Part shown: one piece after another, positions 52,175 to 62,551 of the stretch
How positions within the stretch are numbered: the stretch's first letter is position 1
How the letters are laid out: every line of letters starts with the position of its first letter
DNA from: Phytophthora colocasiae
Taxonomy: Eukaryota; Oomycota; Peronosporomycetes; Peronosporales; Peronosporaceae
Direction of reading: 5' to 3'
Assembly: GCA_018806915.1 (NCBI GenBank)
Contig: JAGKQI010000049.1
Location: 1,922,001 to 1,986,000, forward strand
Length of the DNA stretch: 64,000 nucleotides
Notes under the pieces: model-generated
Database searches by the model: none
The model's input: the letters and a program-made list of their open reading frames with translations, nothing else
Told to the model about the DNA's origin: nothing
Position numbers and translations under genes: made by a program

Positions 52175-55100
52175 ACTCGGTATTTAGTGATCACGAATTT
52201 GAGCGAGAAGATTTTACGATTGGATCACCGATTACATGTTGGAATGGTACTCGATCAGGAAAAAGTGCCTCGATTCCCCGGGTTTGTGTCGGTCGGGTCC
52301 CGGCGCTACATGGAGTGGCAGAACCTAGCTCTAGAAGCTACTGTGGACGCAAGACCAGAACTTCAGGAATCCGTAGAGATCCCCTTACCGTCGGTCGAAC
52401 GGCCGACCTACGTTACGCCGCGATCCATACTCCGCCGAGGTGGGGCAAACAGGACCGATCCTGATCCTGCGCCAATATCGACATTAGAACCTCGATCACC
52501 AACCGATACGGTCGAAGTCAAGGTCGCATTCATCGATCCCCAACCGGATCCCATGGATACCCCACCGATTACGATCAGTTCCGACAAGACCCCGAGTGGC
52601 GAAGCTGGGGGCGGTGAGACTGAGACGAATGAGAGCTTGCCAGATCAGGCCCCAGATCGGACAGATCGGACATGCGAAGAAGAGATCGAGGTAAAAACAG
52701 AAAAACCAGATTTTCAAATCGAGATCAAACATGTATCCGACGCTGACGCCGGCCCCACGGTTGAGGACACCCCGATCCTGACGGCCAAGGACGATAGACT
52801 CCCTGATCCATCAACGAACGAACCCGACCCGACATCTCCTGAAGGGATCGAGAACGCCGATCAGACCCACTTACACGAAAGTGGCGATTTTTCGGCCGAA
52901 GATCTAGCCGATAATCTCGCAGTGGTACCAGAAATCCAGATCTCCACCACTGAAGAAGTCAGGATCGAAGATCTGCAAGTAGGAAATCCGGGATCGGCTA
53001 CCCAGGAGGAGATCGAGAAACTTCGACAGATTATTTGGAAGAAGCGACATCTCCTGATCGGAAAGGGAAACGCACTTCCTCCAGCGGCCAAGGGTGTTAT
53101 ATGCGATATCGACGTGGGTGATGCAAAGCCGATCGCACAACGAGTCCGAAAGGTGGCGCCACAGTTTCGCGAGAAAGTATCGGATCTTATCAAAGGACTC
53201 CTAGCTGCCAAGATCATTCGGCCATCGACATCGCCATGGGCATCTCCGATCGTGGTGATCATCAAGAAGAACGGTGTAGACATCCGACTATGTATCGATT
53301 ATCGGCTGGTGAACGGTCTCACAAGGCTGATGATCTACCCGATGCCTCTGATCAATGACCTGTTAGAAGATCTTGACAAGGTTCTGTGGTATTGTTCATT
53401 AGACATGGCGAGTGGATTCTGGGTCGTATCAATGACCGATCGAGCTCGCGCGATCTCGGCTTTCATCACTCCATTTGGCCTTTTCGAGTGGAATCGCATG
53501 CCGTTCGGGCTGAAGAACGCCCCTCAGATCTATCAACGCCTTGTGAACAATGCCCTATATGGATTTCTGAAGATCTCCCAGTCCGGAGATGTGGAAGGCT
53601 CTGCGGATGTGTTCGAATCAGGGATCCCGGAAGATCCCGGTCGCCCGTCGGTGCTAGGACGGAGATCATACATCGACGATATCTTGATCACGGCTGGATC
53701 ATGGGATCAGATGTGCGATCGGGTGGAGGACCTATTGGAGGCCTGTGATAAGTGGAATCTCTCGATTAGTGTGGCAAAGAGCTTCTGGGGCATGGATAAG
53801 GTGGAATATCTCGGACACAAAGTGTCGATCGATGGATTGGAGGCAAACCCGAAAGACCTGAAGTCTCTGACGGATCTACCATTCCCTGGATCACTCCGAT
53901 CCATGCAATCGTTCCTTGGAAGTTTGAATTACTATAGTCGGTTCATCGAGGATTATGCGATCTATGCATCGGTCCTATATGAACTACGTGAGGTGGAGTT
54001 CGCAGAACTGAAGAAGCGACCAGATCTACGAAAGATCATGGATAGCATGGACCTGATCACTCAAGATCCCGTCGCGCTTAAGTCGGATCGGGATAGATCA
54101 CTAGATATCCCGACTCGAAGAAGCGATAGTACACCAGATCCTGACTTGGGGGCGATGTCTTCACCCTGTTCAAGCGAGATCGGAGCCAACCTGGGCCTAA
54201 AGACTGGTGACAAGAGGTGGGGTAGGGCATACAGGGCGTTTACAGCCTTGAAGACCAAGATCGCGTCGACCCCGATCCTTCGTCACTTCGACACGACGAA
54301 GTTACCCGTGGTGATCGTGTACGCTAGTGACTGGGCGATTTCCGCCGCACTAATGCAGGAACACGACCAGATCTACCACCCGGTCGCGTTTGCCAGCCGA
54401 ACCTTGAAGACCAACGAGCTGAATTATAATGTTGCCGAAAAGGAGGTGTTGGCTCTACTTCGGATCTTGGATCTACACTACACCTTGTTGGTGGGACGTC
54501 GGATCAAGGTCCTAACCCGACACTCAACGCTTGCCTGGCTGTTCAAGTCTGCCGGCCTCCAAGGACGTCTGGGACAATGGTCTGCTCTTCTGCCGTGGAC
54601 ACTCGAGATCACGAAGTGTACGAAGGGGGAGGATGAAATACTGGGGGCGATCGCAGCTAACATAACGCCCAGATCGGAGATCGACGAAGCTCTGATCGCG
54701 ATCGCGCCACGAAAGGAGCCAAAACGTCGGATCCAGATGCCGATCCCCACCGTAGACTCAGATGAGGAGCTATGGGTAGTAAGTTTCGACGGTTCAGCAC
54801 GCGTGAAACGAAGAGGAGGCGCTTTCAGCGCGATCGTGTGGAGTTTGCCGGAGTGGAAAGTGATCAAGGCTAGATCAGACTATGCGGAGAGCCTTACTGT
54901 CAATGAAGCGGAATACCGTGGACTCTTGCTGGGTCTTAGCATGATCACACAGTTAGAGCGCCGCCGTTTGGTCGTTTGTGGCGATTCGAACCTCGTGATC
55001 CGACAAGTCCGAGGCGAGATCGACTGTAAGGCGCCAGGATTGACGTTACTGAAACAGAAGGTGCTAGATCACTTGCGGAATTGGGGAGATCATGAGCTAG

Positions 55101-55528
55101 TCCATGTGAAGAGAGACTGGAATGGGAGCGCAGACAGCTTGGCGAGTGCCGCGCTGCAGCGAGGAAGCGGGATCGAGGTCCACGATGAGGCAGATCGGTG
55201 CGATCTGGTCACCCTAAATCGGCTTGATGAGGTGTTGATCCCTCGAGTTGAAGATCGAACTGCACAAGTGTCGGCAGTAGCCACGCGTGCAGCCCGAGCG
55301 CGACCTGGTGCCGCTGTCCTGCGAGAGGAACTGATCCGGGAGATGCGGATTGATCGGATCAGGCGAGCCCAGGACGAGGAAGTCTGGATCGCCGGACTAA
55401 AGAAGTACCTGGCTGGGCAGATCGCGGATCTTACTCGAGCCGAATCTGTATCCTACGCCAAGATCGCCTCCGAGTACGAGGTAGATGAACAAGATCTGCT
55501 GTTTTACTGCCCACCAGGGCCGAGATGA
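52175..55528 (+). CDS. Ty3 reverse transcriptase with two RNase H domains
   Basis: About 1,117 codons, same frame as the protease. An acidic spacer is followed by RT: STSPWASPIVVIIKKNG, YCSLDMASGFWVVSM, FGLFEWNRMPFGLKNAPQIY and the catalytic YIDD in SYIDDILITAG. The first RNase H (VVIVYASDWAISAALMQEHD, then FASRTLKTNELNYNVAEKE) has Tyr instead of the first catalytic Asp. A second, complete RNase H of the archaeal/plant type follows: WVVSFDGSARVKRRGGAFSA, TVNEAEYRGLLLGL, VVCGDSNLVIRQVRGEIDCK and HVKRDWNGSADSLASAAL, with D, E, D and D present. Dual RNase H is known from oomycete and plant Ty3 elements. Ends at TGA 55526-55528; the frame goes on. Confidence 0.9.
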   Translation, partial: TRYLVITNLSEKILRLDHRLHVGMVLDQEKVPRFPGFVSVGSRRYMEWQNLALEATVDARPELQESVEIPLPSVERPTYVTPRSILRRGGANRTDPDPAPISTLEPRSPTDTVEVKVAFIDPQPDPMDTPPITISSDKTPSGEAGGGETETNESLPDQAPDRTDRTCEEEIEVKTEKPDFQIEIKHVSDADAGPTVEDTPILTAKDDRLPDPSTNEPDPTSPEGIENADQTHLHESGDFSAEDLADNLAVVPEIQISTTEEVRIEDLQVGNPGSATQEEIEKLRQIIWKKRHLLIGKGNALPPAAKGVICDIDVGDAKPIAQRVRKVAPQFREKVSDLIKGLLAAKIIRPSTSPWASPIVVIIKKNGVDIRLCIDYRLVNGLTRLMIYPMPLINDLLEDLDKVLWYCSLDMASGFWVVSMTDRARAISAFITPFGLFEWNRMPFGLKNAPQIYQRLVNNALYGFLKISQSGDVEGSADVFESGIPEDPGRPSVLGRRSYIDDILITAGSWDQMCDRVEDLLEACDKWNLSISVAKSFWGMDKVEYLGHKVSIDGLEANPKDLKSLTDLPFPGSLRSMQSFLGSLNYYSRFIEDYAIYASVLYELREVEFAELKKRPDLRKIMDSMDLITQDPVALKSDRDRSLDIPTRRSDSTPDPDLGAMSSPCSSEIGANLGLKTGDKRWGRAYRAFTALKTKIASTPILRHFDTTKLPVVIVYASDWAISAALMQEHDQIYHPVAFASRTLKTNELNYNVAEKEVLALLRILDLHYTLLVGRRIKVLTRHSTLAWLFKSAGLQGRLGQWSALLPWTLEITKCTKGEDEILGAIAANITPRSEIDEALIAIAPRKEPKRRIQMPIPTVDSDEELWVVSFDGSARVKRRGGAFSAIVWSLPEWKVIKARSDYAESLTVNEAEYRGLLLGLSMITQLERRRLVVCGDSNLVIRQVRGEIDCKAPGLTLLKQKVLDHLRNWGDHELVHVKRDWNGSADSLASAALQRGSGIEVHDEADRCDLVTLNRLDEVLIPRVEDRTAQVSAVATRAARARPGAAVLREELIREMRIDRIRRAQDEEVWIAGLKKYLAGQIADLTRAESVSYAKIASEYEVDEQDLLFYCPPGPR

Positions 55529-56965
55529 AGTGGTGATCGCGATCGCCTGATGAGACTTGTAGTTCCAGAAACGCTACAGTAGGATGTCCTCCACCACTAT
55601 CATACGACTCTGGAAGGGGGACATCAAGGGATCGGACGCACTTATCAGCGGATCCGAGATCATTTCCACTGGAGGGGATTATATCGGAGTGTGCAGCGAT
55701 ACGTAGGCGAGTGTGTAGATTGTGAGACCGGGAAGGGGAGACCCACGATCCGGGGCGAGTCGCCGGGGAATCTGCAGGCGACATACCCATTCCAGATCAT
55801 AGCGATGGATCACATACCTTCTCTGCCCAGATCCAACAAAGGCAACACCGAACTACTGATTTGGGTCGATCTGTTCACGGGATATGTGATCGCAAAGGCC
55901 AGTTCCTCCCGATCGGCCCAGACCGTCGCGGAATCTTATGAAGAATGCGTGTTCCGCAGATTTGGTGCTAGCGAGATGATCAGGCACGATCGAGAACCGG
56001 GTTTCATGTCCGACTTCTTCCGATCGTTCAATAAGATCCTGGGGCAGCGACAACGGGCGACGATGGCCTACCGGCCACAAGCCAACGGGACTGCGGAACG
56101 GATGGTGCAAACGGCGACTAGGGCGATCAAGATGTATGTTCAAGATCTCGATCAGAAGGACTGGGATGAATACGCGGAGAGACTGACGTTCGCCATTAAC
56201 ACGGCTCACGATCGGGTTCGGGGAGATACCCCCCATTACCTGGTACATGGATGGGATCCGAGATCGACGTTGGAGGCAACGATCCCGATCGGATCGACCA
56301 GACGCCACGATCGCGATCCAAGACGGTGGAGGTATCGGGTTCAGAGATACTACCAGCAGTCGCGAGAACAGGTCAACGCTAGACTACGAGAGGCGATTGC
56401 AGATCGAGCCGATCGGCACAATGAGGATGTCGATCCGCATCAGATCGAAGCTGGATCACGAGTTTGGCTATACCTAGATCGTGTGAAGGAAGGGTATGCA
56501 CGTAAACTCGCTCACCTTTGGCACGGCCCGTTCCGTGTTGCAGAGAAGCTCAACGAATTCACGATCAAGCTGGAGATCGCGGGATCTGATTACCATATCT
56601 TCCCAGTGGTCCATGTTTCTAAGCTAAAGCTGGTGCGGAATTTTCCGGATCGACCGCGGATCGAGTTGACTGTGGATGAAGCAGATCGGCTAGATTTCGA
56701 TGAGATCCTCCTTCCGGAGGACAGTTGGGACCCAGATCTGGATGCCGACGAGTACGAGGTCGAACGGATCTCGGACATGCGAAGTGGGAAACGGACTCGC
56801 TACGGCCGGATCTATCGTGAATTCCTGGTGCACTGGGTCGGTTATGATGAACCAACTTGGGTCGACAAAGCTGATCTTAACTGTGGAGCCATACTGAGCG
56901 CGTTCCTACGTGATCATGCTAACCGAAATCGGTTTGGCGTGATGCAGTCGCACGAAGAGGTGTAG
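55529..56965 (+). CDS. Ty3 integrase with chromodomain
   Basis: Same frame as RT; one more in-frame TAG at 55580-55582, then HHYHTTLEGGHQGIG and the zinc-binding region ending VGECVDCETGKGRP. Core: QIIAMDHIPSLPRSNKGNTE (first Asp), FGASEMIRHDREPGFMSDFF (second Asp) and YRPQANGTAERMVQTATRAI (Glu). The GPF-like segment AHLWHGPFRVAEKLNEFTIK leads to a C-terminal chromodomain: EYEVERISDMRSGKRTRYGR, EFLVHWVGYDEPTWVDKADL. A chromodomain targets integration to modified histones in chromoviruses. Intact except for the TAG. Confidence 0.88.
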
Positions 56966-57339
56966 ACGCAGAGAAGGCGACGTGACCGGGTCACAACGCC
57001 GAGATCGCGGATGCTGATCTGGATGTCTATCTGGATCGGATGTGGAGATTTTATGTTTTTCGTGGAGATTTTATATTTTTCTTGTATATGCATGTGAAAC
57101 CGGAGTGATTGGAAGGAAGATATGGAGATTTCGAGGATGCTAAGTGGGATCGAAACTGTGGAGTAAGTATGGAGAAGAACGCTGGTTTTTGAAGCTGGAA
57201 AGATTACGTGGAATTGAAAAGAGGCTAGGCTGGAGTCGGGATCGCGTGGCGAAGTACCGGATCGTGATAGAGAATATGTAAGCGTGCTGACCGACTCCAG
57301 GCTCGGCTGATCACCTCCGGACTCGTCGAGATCGCGAGA
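56966..57339. other. Spacer between pol and the convergent antisense ORFs
   Basis: About 370 bp without coding potential. It holds two similar motifs GTGGAGATTTTATGTTTTTC and GTGGAGATTTTATATTTTTC at 57044-57081, an immediate tandem duplication of about 19 bp. It may serve as common 3' region for pol and the antisense ORFs. Confidence 0.45.
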
Positions 57340-59014
57340 TCAGGGAGTCCCAGGAGGTGTAGGTGGAGCAGGCGGGTTAAACTTGTTTTCGAGCCGTGGG
57401 ATCTGCCGGGACGGGTGATCTGCCGGCCGATCGCGGTAATGGTTGCGCCAAAGGTCCTCCTGATCGCATTCTGCCAACGCAGAGATCAGATCGGTGGGCT
57501 CCGGTCGGTTCAGAGTCGGCTGGGCCAGGTTAGCCATTCGGGAGGCCGATCCGGGGTACCAGTATACCCGATCACGGATAGTGGGGAAGTGCAGGAAGTA
57601 GGGATCGAGCAGAAGATCGATGTCCGCCCACATCGCCCGCATCATGGGCAGGAATCGTCCCAACAGCAGCCGCCAACGTTCTCCGGTACGGCTACGCCGT
57701 TGCCGACGCTCGAGGTAATACCGACGGAGATCAGGATCAGCCTCATACATCGCCTTCGTGATCTCGAGATAATGGGTCGATTCCCAGTAGGCCTGCAGGT
57801 GATCTGACTCGAAGGCGGCGTAGGCATCCGCGATCTGCCCCAGCAGAGTTCCAGCACGACGATGTAGATCTCGGACCGAGATCGAAGGTGAGGGGGGCCG
57901 GTCGGTTGCGGAGCACCTCCCAAGGTCGGGTAGCAAGTAGGGCCTGCACGTTGGGCCCAGTGATCAGGCTAACCAACCAACCGACCCCAGCTCGGGAAGG
58001 GCGATTAGCCGGTGATCTCGCTGGGTAAAGGAATCCGGGAGGTAGCAGCAGCCTCTTGGACAATGTGGAGAGGATCATACCGACGATCGCCAAAGTTCCG
58101 ACGAACATCGTATCCCACGGGAAGACATCACCAGCCGCAAACTGCCGGACGTTCGCATACCCGGGAATAGACGAGCTGATCGCGAACAGAGGAGGGTGCA
58201 GCTGGGGGCGCGGCGAGCCGCCGGGAGAGCTGCCACCCGGAGATCCCCCACCGGGAGGGCTCCCGCCAGCTGGACTACCCCTCGGGGACCCCTGAGGAGA
58301 AGTGATCGGAGTCTGTGGGGAACTGCCGCCCGGAGGTGTCGGCTGCGCCGGAGGCGTCGAAGGAGCAGACCCCCCTTGATCACCGGATGCTGGAGGAGGA
58401 TTTCCATGCCGGCGGTGCCACGACAGCGATCGGAGTATCGTAGCCCGAAGAGCGTCGTCGGATCCAGCGCCAGAATCCTCTTCGTCATCGTCATGCTCCG
58501 GATCGGGTTTACGTTTGGACCGATCCGAGCCACCCTTCTTCGGGGAAGGTGCTTCCACGGTCACTTGCGAGGTGGCCTGGGTGCGATCTGCTTCCTCCGC
58601 ATCCGGCCCAGTCGGAATCGCGGGTTCAGGACCCAGATCGAAGGGGTCTGGGCCTTCCTCGTGCTTTTCTTCGAGCTCGGTCGCCTGGGCCTGGCCACCG
58701 GGTTGGTCTCCAGCGGGAACCTCAGGTGGGGCCGCGTCGTGATCGGTCGGGGGAGGCTCCGTCCGCGAGGTCTTGTGCGGGGGCGATGTAGCAGGAGATG
58801 GGGGCGGACTGAGAGCACGTTTGACCCCCCGTTCATCTTGAGCAGCGCGGAGCCGAGACACCATTTCGGTCAGGACGTTGGTAGTCGCCGATATGTTATC
58901 TTCCGCTTGATCGTAGTTCTCCTGCAGTGCTTGAAGACTCGCTTCTAACTCCTGCACTTCGGCATGGGTACCGATCAGATCATCCTCTACGACAAACAGA
59001 ATATGAGTGATCAT
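57340..59014 (-). CDS. Antisense ORF B of the Ty3 element, one frameshift
   Basis: Opposite in direction to gag-pol. From ATG 59014 (MITHILFVVEDDLIGTHAEV) the frame runs 423 codons to TGA at 57743. The coding sense jumps frame near 57894, in a run of six C on the minus strand, and continues to 57340 (SISVRDLHRRAGTLLGQIAD, YYLERRQRRSRTGERWRLLL, LDPYFLHFPTIRDRVYWYPG). Read together it is about 558 residues: short coiled coil, long disordered Pro/Gly/Ser region (SPRGSPAGGSPPGGGSPGG), hydrophobic block (DTMFVGTLAIVGMILSTL) and a helical Arg-rich C-terminus. I recognise no family. The single shift in a C run may be an error or recent mutation. Confidence 0.55.
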
Positions 59015-59032
59015 GGTCAGGTGGAGGGGGAT

Positions 59033-59935
59033 CTAGACTATATGCGCACCTAGACGAGTGGATCGCTGTCGCTCGGTGCTGAGATCCGCCTGTGCTCTGT
59101 CGCGATCTGCGAACGCTTGGTCTCGTTCCACGAGTAGGCGATCCCGCTCCGAAGTGACTCGGTTCAGTTCGGAGTTAGCGTGGGCGAGTTGATCGGTGGC
59201 TAGGTCACGTTCACCAGCGATACTGGTCAGGGAAGCGATCGCTCGGGCGGAGTCCGCCAAGGCTCGATCTCGCTCAGCCAGGGCCAATCGGGTGGGAGCC
59301 CCGGTCGAAGGCGTGGGGCTGGAATTCAGTTGGAGATGTGCAAGATCAGCCGAGATCCGGTTGTAGCTGGCCTTGGCAGTGACGGAGTCTTGCTTCGCCT
59401 CAGCCAGATCGCAAGCATGGATCCGGGCTTCCGCCTGGAGATCCTGGATCTCGTTGGTGGCTTGTTCCACCTCTTCAGTCAAACGATCCCGGTCCTCTGT
59501 AGCTCGATCTAGGTCTGCCTGGGCAGAGTTAAGACGCCGCGCGAACTCGTCGCGTTCCGATCGGAGATGGTGAACTTGCATACGCAATCCATCGAGATCA
59601 GAGGCTTCCTCCGCGAGATCAGCGATCTCGCGCTCCAGACGCGCAATCTCGCCCTGCTGGTCTGCCCGGAACCGCTCCATGGCGTCGACATGCGCCCGAA
59701 GTTCCATGGCTTCACGACTTAGTTGATCACGTTCGCGCACCAGGCGATCCCGCCCTGGACTGCCCGGCATCGGCCCAGCCTCATCAGATGAGAGCGGGCG
59801 TGCGTGGTCTGGAGCCGGACCCGACGAACGTCGCGAGATGTCGGAATGGGGAGATGGCGGACCGTCGGGGGATCTTGGGGAATCGGGAGGTGTAGGCAAA
59901 TAATCGCTCCCGGGATCACTTCCTTGCTGGCTCAT
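59033..59935 (-). CDS. Antisense ORF A of the Ty3 element, coiled-coil protein
   Basis: 300 residues from ATG 59935, opposite to gag-pol and 18 bp upstream of ORF B on the same strand. About 75 residues are Pro/Ser/Asp-rich (YLPTPPDSPRSPDGPPSP), then continuous heptad-like helix to the end (RERDQLSREAMELRAHVDAM, RLEREIADLAEEASDLDGLR, RNRVTSERDRLLVERDQAFA-like repeats of Arg-Asp). Such sequence is typical of coiled-coil structural or capsid-scaffold proteins, but it could also reflect repeat-rich DNA. No homology is known to me with certainty. The two ORFs could be made from one antisense transcript starting near the right end of the element. Confidence 0.55.
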   Translation of the reverse strand: MSQQGSDPGSDYLPTPPDSPRSPDGPPSPHSDISRRSSGPAPDHARPLSSDEAGPMPGSPGRDRLVRERDQLSREAMELRAHVDAMERFRADQQGEIARLEREIADLAEEASDLDGLRMQVHHLRSERDEFARRLNSAQADLDRATEDRDRLTEEVEQATNEIQDLQAEARIHACDLAEAKQDSVTAKASYNRISADLAHLQLNSSPTPSTGAPTRLALAERDRALADSARAIASLTSIAGERDLATDQLAHANSELNRVTSERDRLLVERDQAFADRDRAQADLSTERQRSTRLGAHIV

Positions 59936-59985
59936 GGAGACTGGCCTCCCACCTCCCCTCCGCACTCACATCAATTTTGAGGCCC

Positions 59986-60609
59986 TGTCCACATCCTCAC
60001 ATGTTGTTTAGTTGTATATACTATGTTAAAACGATGCAACACTTTCAATTTGTATTGATTGCCATAAGTACGATGCCTTTTTCTGAGATGCGGGACTCTG
60101 GCTCTATTCGTACGGCTTTTCTATGTAGTAGCATGTAGTTGTAGTCTAAGACACCGCCGTCAGGACTCTTATTTTCAACAGGAAGTATATACAACGCGCT
60201 AGATTGACCTTTTTATTATAAATCGAGTAAAGTGCAAACGTATTGGACAGACTATGTATGAGATTGTTATTGATTGCTCCGGTGCAATACCGTGAAGCGC
60301 ACTATCGTACCAACTATACCTCTCCTTCAGGGATAAGCTCAGTCACTTCAGCATCATTCTCGACGCCACCATACAGCTAAGTAGCGTTACCAACATTCAA
60401 GTCTAGTTGACGTTACACCAGAAAGAGGGAAACGTTTTAAGCGGTAAGTGCAGTTAACTATTAGGTGAGTAGATTTGACTTAAAGTGGAATAAATTTGTC
60501 GGTACTTAACATATCGAATTACTGTTTCTTTCTATTATGTTGAGCGCAGCATTTCATGTTGAACCCATGTGAGTAGATTTAATGAGAGGCAGCAAGCTGT
60601 CATGGGTGA
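59986..60609. other. AT-rich DNA beyond the Ty3 element
   Basis: About 620 bp, abruptly different from the GATC-rich element: no GATC cluster and high A/T. No gene recognised. Confidence 0.4.
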
Positions 60610-61092
60610 CATGCGAACAGAGACCCAATTTCGCGTGGAGAGTTTCGAAACGATTCCTGGTATCTTCAACAGGAACTTCAACATCTTGAAACCAAGGAAC
60701 TCGATGTTGATCAAGTTTTGGAATGGGCAGTCAACAACAACCTGTTCATTGGCAGAGGCACGGATCGCATCAGTCACAACAAGTATGATGTCTTCAACAT
60801 CTTGCTCAACGGATATGGTGTGTGGACACCCTTCAGCAAAAACGCGTTGAAGCCTTCTCCTCTACTGAACTCGCTACGTGCTACGTTTGTGATTGTTGGT
60901 GTCCTCGCACTAGGGGTTCGCCGAGTCGATGACGACGAAGATGAGGAGATGAAGGAGCTGGATGTGATTGAGCTCTCAACGACAGACAGCGAGGAGTTGG
61001 ACGTACAAGGCGATCGCGACCATGCCATTGACAGTGACACTACTGATCCGGATTATGTTTGCCGAACTTTCGAACACCTCGTTGTCACTTGA
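60610..61092 (+). pseudogene. Unrecognised ORF, probably a transposon fragment
   Basis: An open plus-strand frame of about 160 codons: ISRGEFRNDSWYLQQELQHL, then ELDVDQVLEWAVNNNLFIGR, NKYDVFNILLNGYGVWTPFS and an acidic, Ser/Thr/Asp-rich end. It has no ATG at its head; the coding character begins after a stop at 60608. An adjacent frame holds RSKERLCEVVMERFGENWYE near 61148-61210. The compositions look like protein coding, but I recognise no family. The setting among transposons suggests a relic. Confidence 0.35.
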
Positions 61093-61718
61093 AGGGCCGT
61101 CGCTGGTATGTTTGCAAGAACAGCATCGGGAAATTGTAACGCGTCAAAGATCGAAAGAACGTCTGTGTGAAGTGGTGATGGAACGGTTCGGGGAGAACTG
61201 GTATGAGCACGTGGAGAAATTTTGTTGCTTGAGGCATCCCGTCATTTAGACAAGGTCTGGACGTCGTTGGTAGGTTTGGAGGAGAGTTTTTAGCGTCTAA
61301 GGACAAAAAATAGGACAAAAAACTGCATGTATTAACGATCCGTTGTCTAAACTTTAAATAAAACACTCAAATTGGAATAACTTCACCAATATTTCACATA
61401 TGGAAATGCTACTTAGCATGATTATATAGCGCGTAAATTCTACTTTGAATCCATCTAAGTAGAACGAGGTGACTTTAACCCCCCCCCCCGCACTCGCACG
61501 TTGTATATAACTACATGTTATGAAAAAGGTCATCACGTCATTTTATACGTGAAATACACAAGTTTAGGTGAAAATATTTTAAAAAAGCTAACACAAATTA
61601 CAAAAAATAAAATCGGGAAAAACTGGAAACGGATGACTGAAAATTTCTCCTCATCGCGGTACGGCACAATGCAGTCGCGAAATGCTGTCAAAAATGCAAA
61701 CAATGTTGTGGTGGGACT
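61093..61718. other. AT-rich sequence with a C run
   Basis: About 630 bp without convincing genes. A run of C (about 61480-61489) precedes GCACTCGCACG. Otherwise nothing was recognised. Confidence 0.35.
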
Positions 61719-61740
61719 GTGTGACGGGCCTCCGTCACAC
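61719..61740. repeat. Perfect hairpin, 9-bp arms
   Basis: GTGTGACGG, loop GCCT, CCGTCACAC. A second, smaller palindrome (GCCGTG-GAG-CACGGC) follows at 61745-61759. The arms look like retrotransposon LTR tips of the TGTGACGG kind, so this may be a leftover of another element, or a stem-loop. Confidence 0.6.
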
Positions 61741-61777
61741 GGTCGCCGTGGAGCACGGCGGCCAATTAGATAGCTTA

Positions 61778-62551
61778 TGTGGTGGAGCGGATCTGGCCAA
61801 AATCTGGTTGAGGCCGATCGCGATCGCCACTTGCGCCCAGACACCGACTAACGGAGGGGGTCCCCCGATGATCCGTGATCTTGTTGCGTGTAGTGTTCAC
61901 CTTGTGTACCCGTCGGTAGGCGGGTTACGCTCTTCCAGGTAACTTCTGAAAATATCTTGGGACGAGAAGAATGTCTTGGGTGACGCAGGGGTTTGAGATA
62001 GCGTGGGAATACTTCACTCTACCTCGAAGGGGTTGATCCGGGTCACAGGCGAATACTCGAGCCTTGATCCGGTCGCCTGATCTTCGATCCAGGTCTTCCA
62101 AAGGTCCAATGTTGGGGATCTGATCCCTTCCTTTACGATGCTTGCCGCTTCCTATAGCGGGTGTCTTGATGGGTTGAGAGTCGACGAGATCGTCAGGCCA
62201 AGCAGCCAATTCCTTCCGATCCGTAGTTCGCACGTAAAGGATAGATCACTAGATAGGGTAAAACTGGCCAATGTATTATCCAGAATTAACCTCTATGCTA
62301 GATCTCTTCTCCTTACCTTCTTGATGCTGGTGGGCCAATGTAATTCCCGGTTCCAGTCTTGGATGAAGGCACTTGTGATGTCCAGAGCAAATTCGATTCT
62401 GTTCATGGTTATTCCTATGTCTACTAGTCCCATCCTCATCTGCTATCCTACGATTACCTGACATCCAGCTACACAGCTGCCCCTCCGATCTTCGATCTCG
62501 ATCTCACCTAACCCCTGATCGCGATCTCGATCAGCCGATCTCGATCAACCA
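61778..62551 (-). repeat. Ty3/gypsy LTR, inverted copy
   Basis: Reverse complement of 48257-49046, with very few substitutions and a small indel near the outer end (about 16 bp absent here). One 107-residue translation from each copy is identical, and another of 102 residues differs at two places. It begins TGTGGTGG on the plus strand exactly at the LTR end and has no gag attached. Further GATC-rich sequence continues beyond 62551, so it is the 3' LTR of another, minus-oriented copy. Confidence 0.75.

Larger units (their letters stand above)
48257..59985 (+). mobile_element. Ty3/gypsy chromovirus-like retrotransposon, lacking its 3' LTR
   Basis: One block of GATC-rich sequence with LTR, primer site, gag, protease, reverse transcriptase, two RNase H domains, integrase, chromodomain and two antisense ORFs. 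On the left it abuts a broken pogo transposase, and on the right GATC-poor AT-rich DNA starts near 59985 without any 3' LTR. Four in-frame stop codons and no frameshift (apart from the natural gag-pro overlap) interrupt gag-pol, so it is a mildly mutated, truncated copy. Confidence 0.8.

Noticed and set aside
61719..61740. The perfect hairpin as a transcription terminator
   Set aside because: It is not followed by a T run, and the organism is eukaryotic; an LTR tip or chance stem is more likely.
48252..61777. GCTTA before both Ty3 LTR copies as a target duplication
   Set aside because: For a normal insertion the duplication should flank the outer ends of one element; here both copies precede LTRs of opposite orientation on the plus strand, so a chance 5-bp match is as likely.
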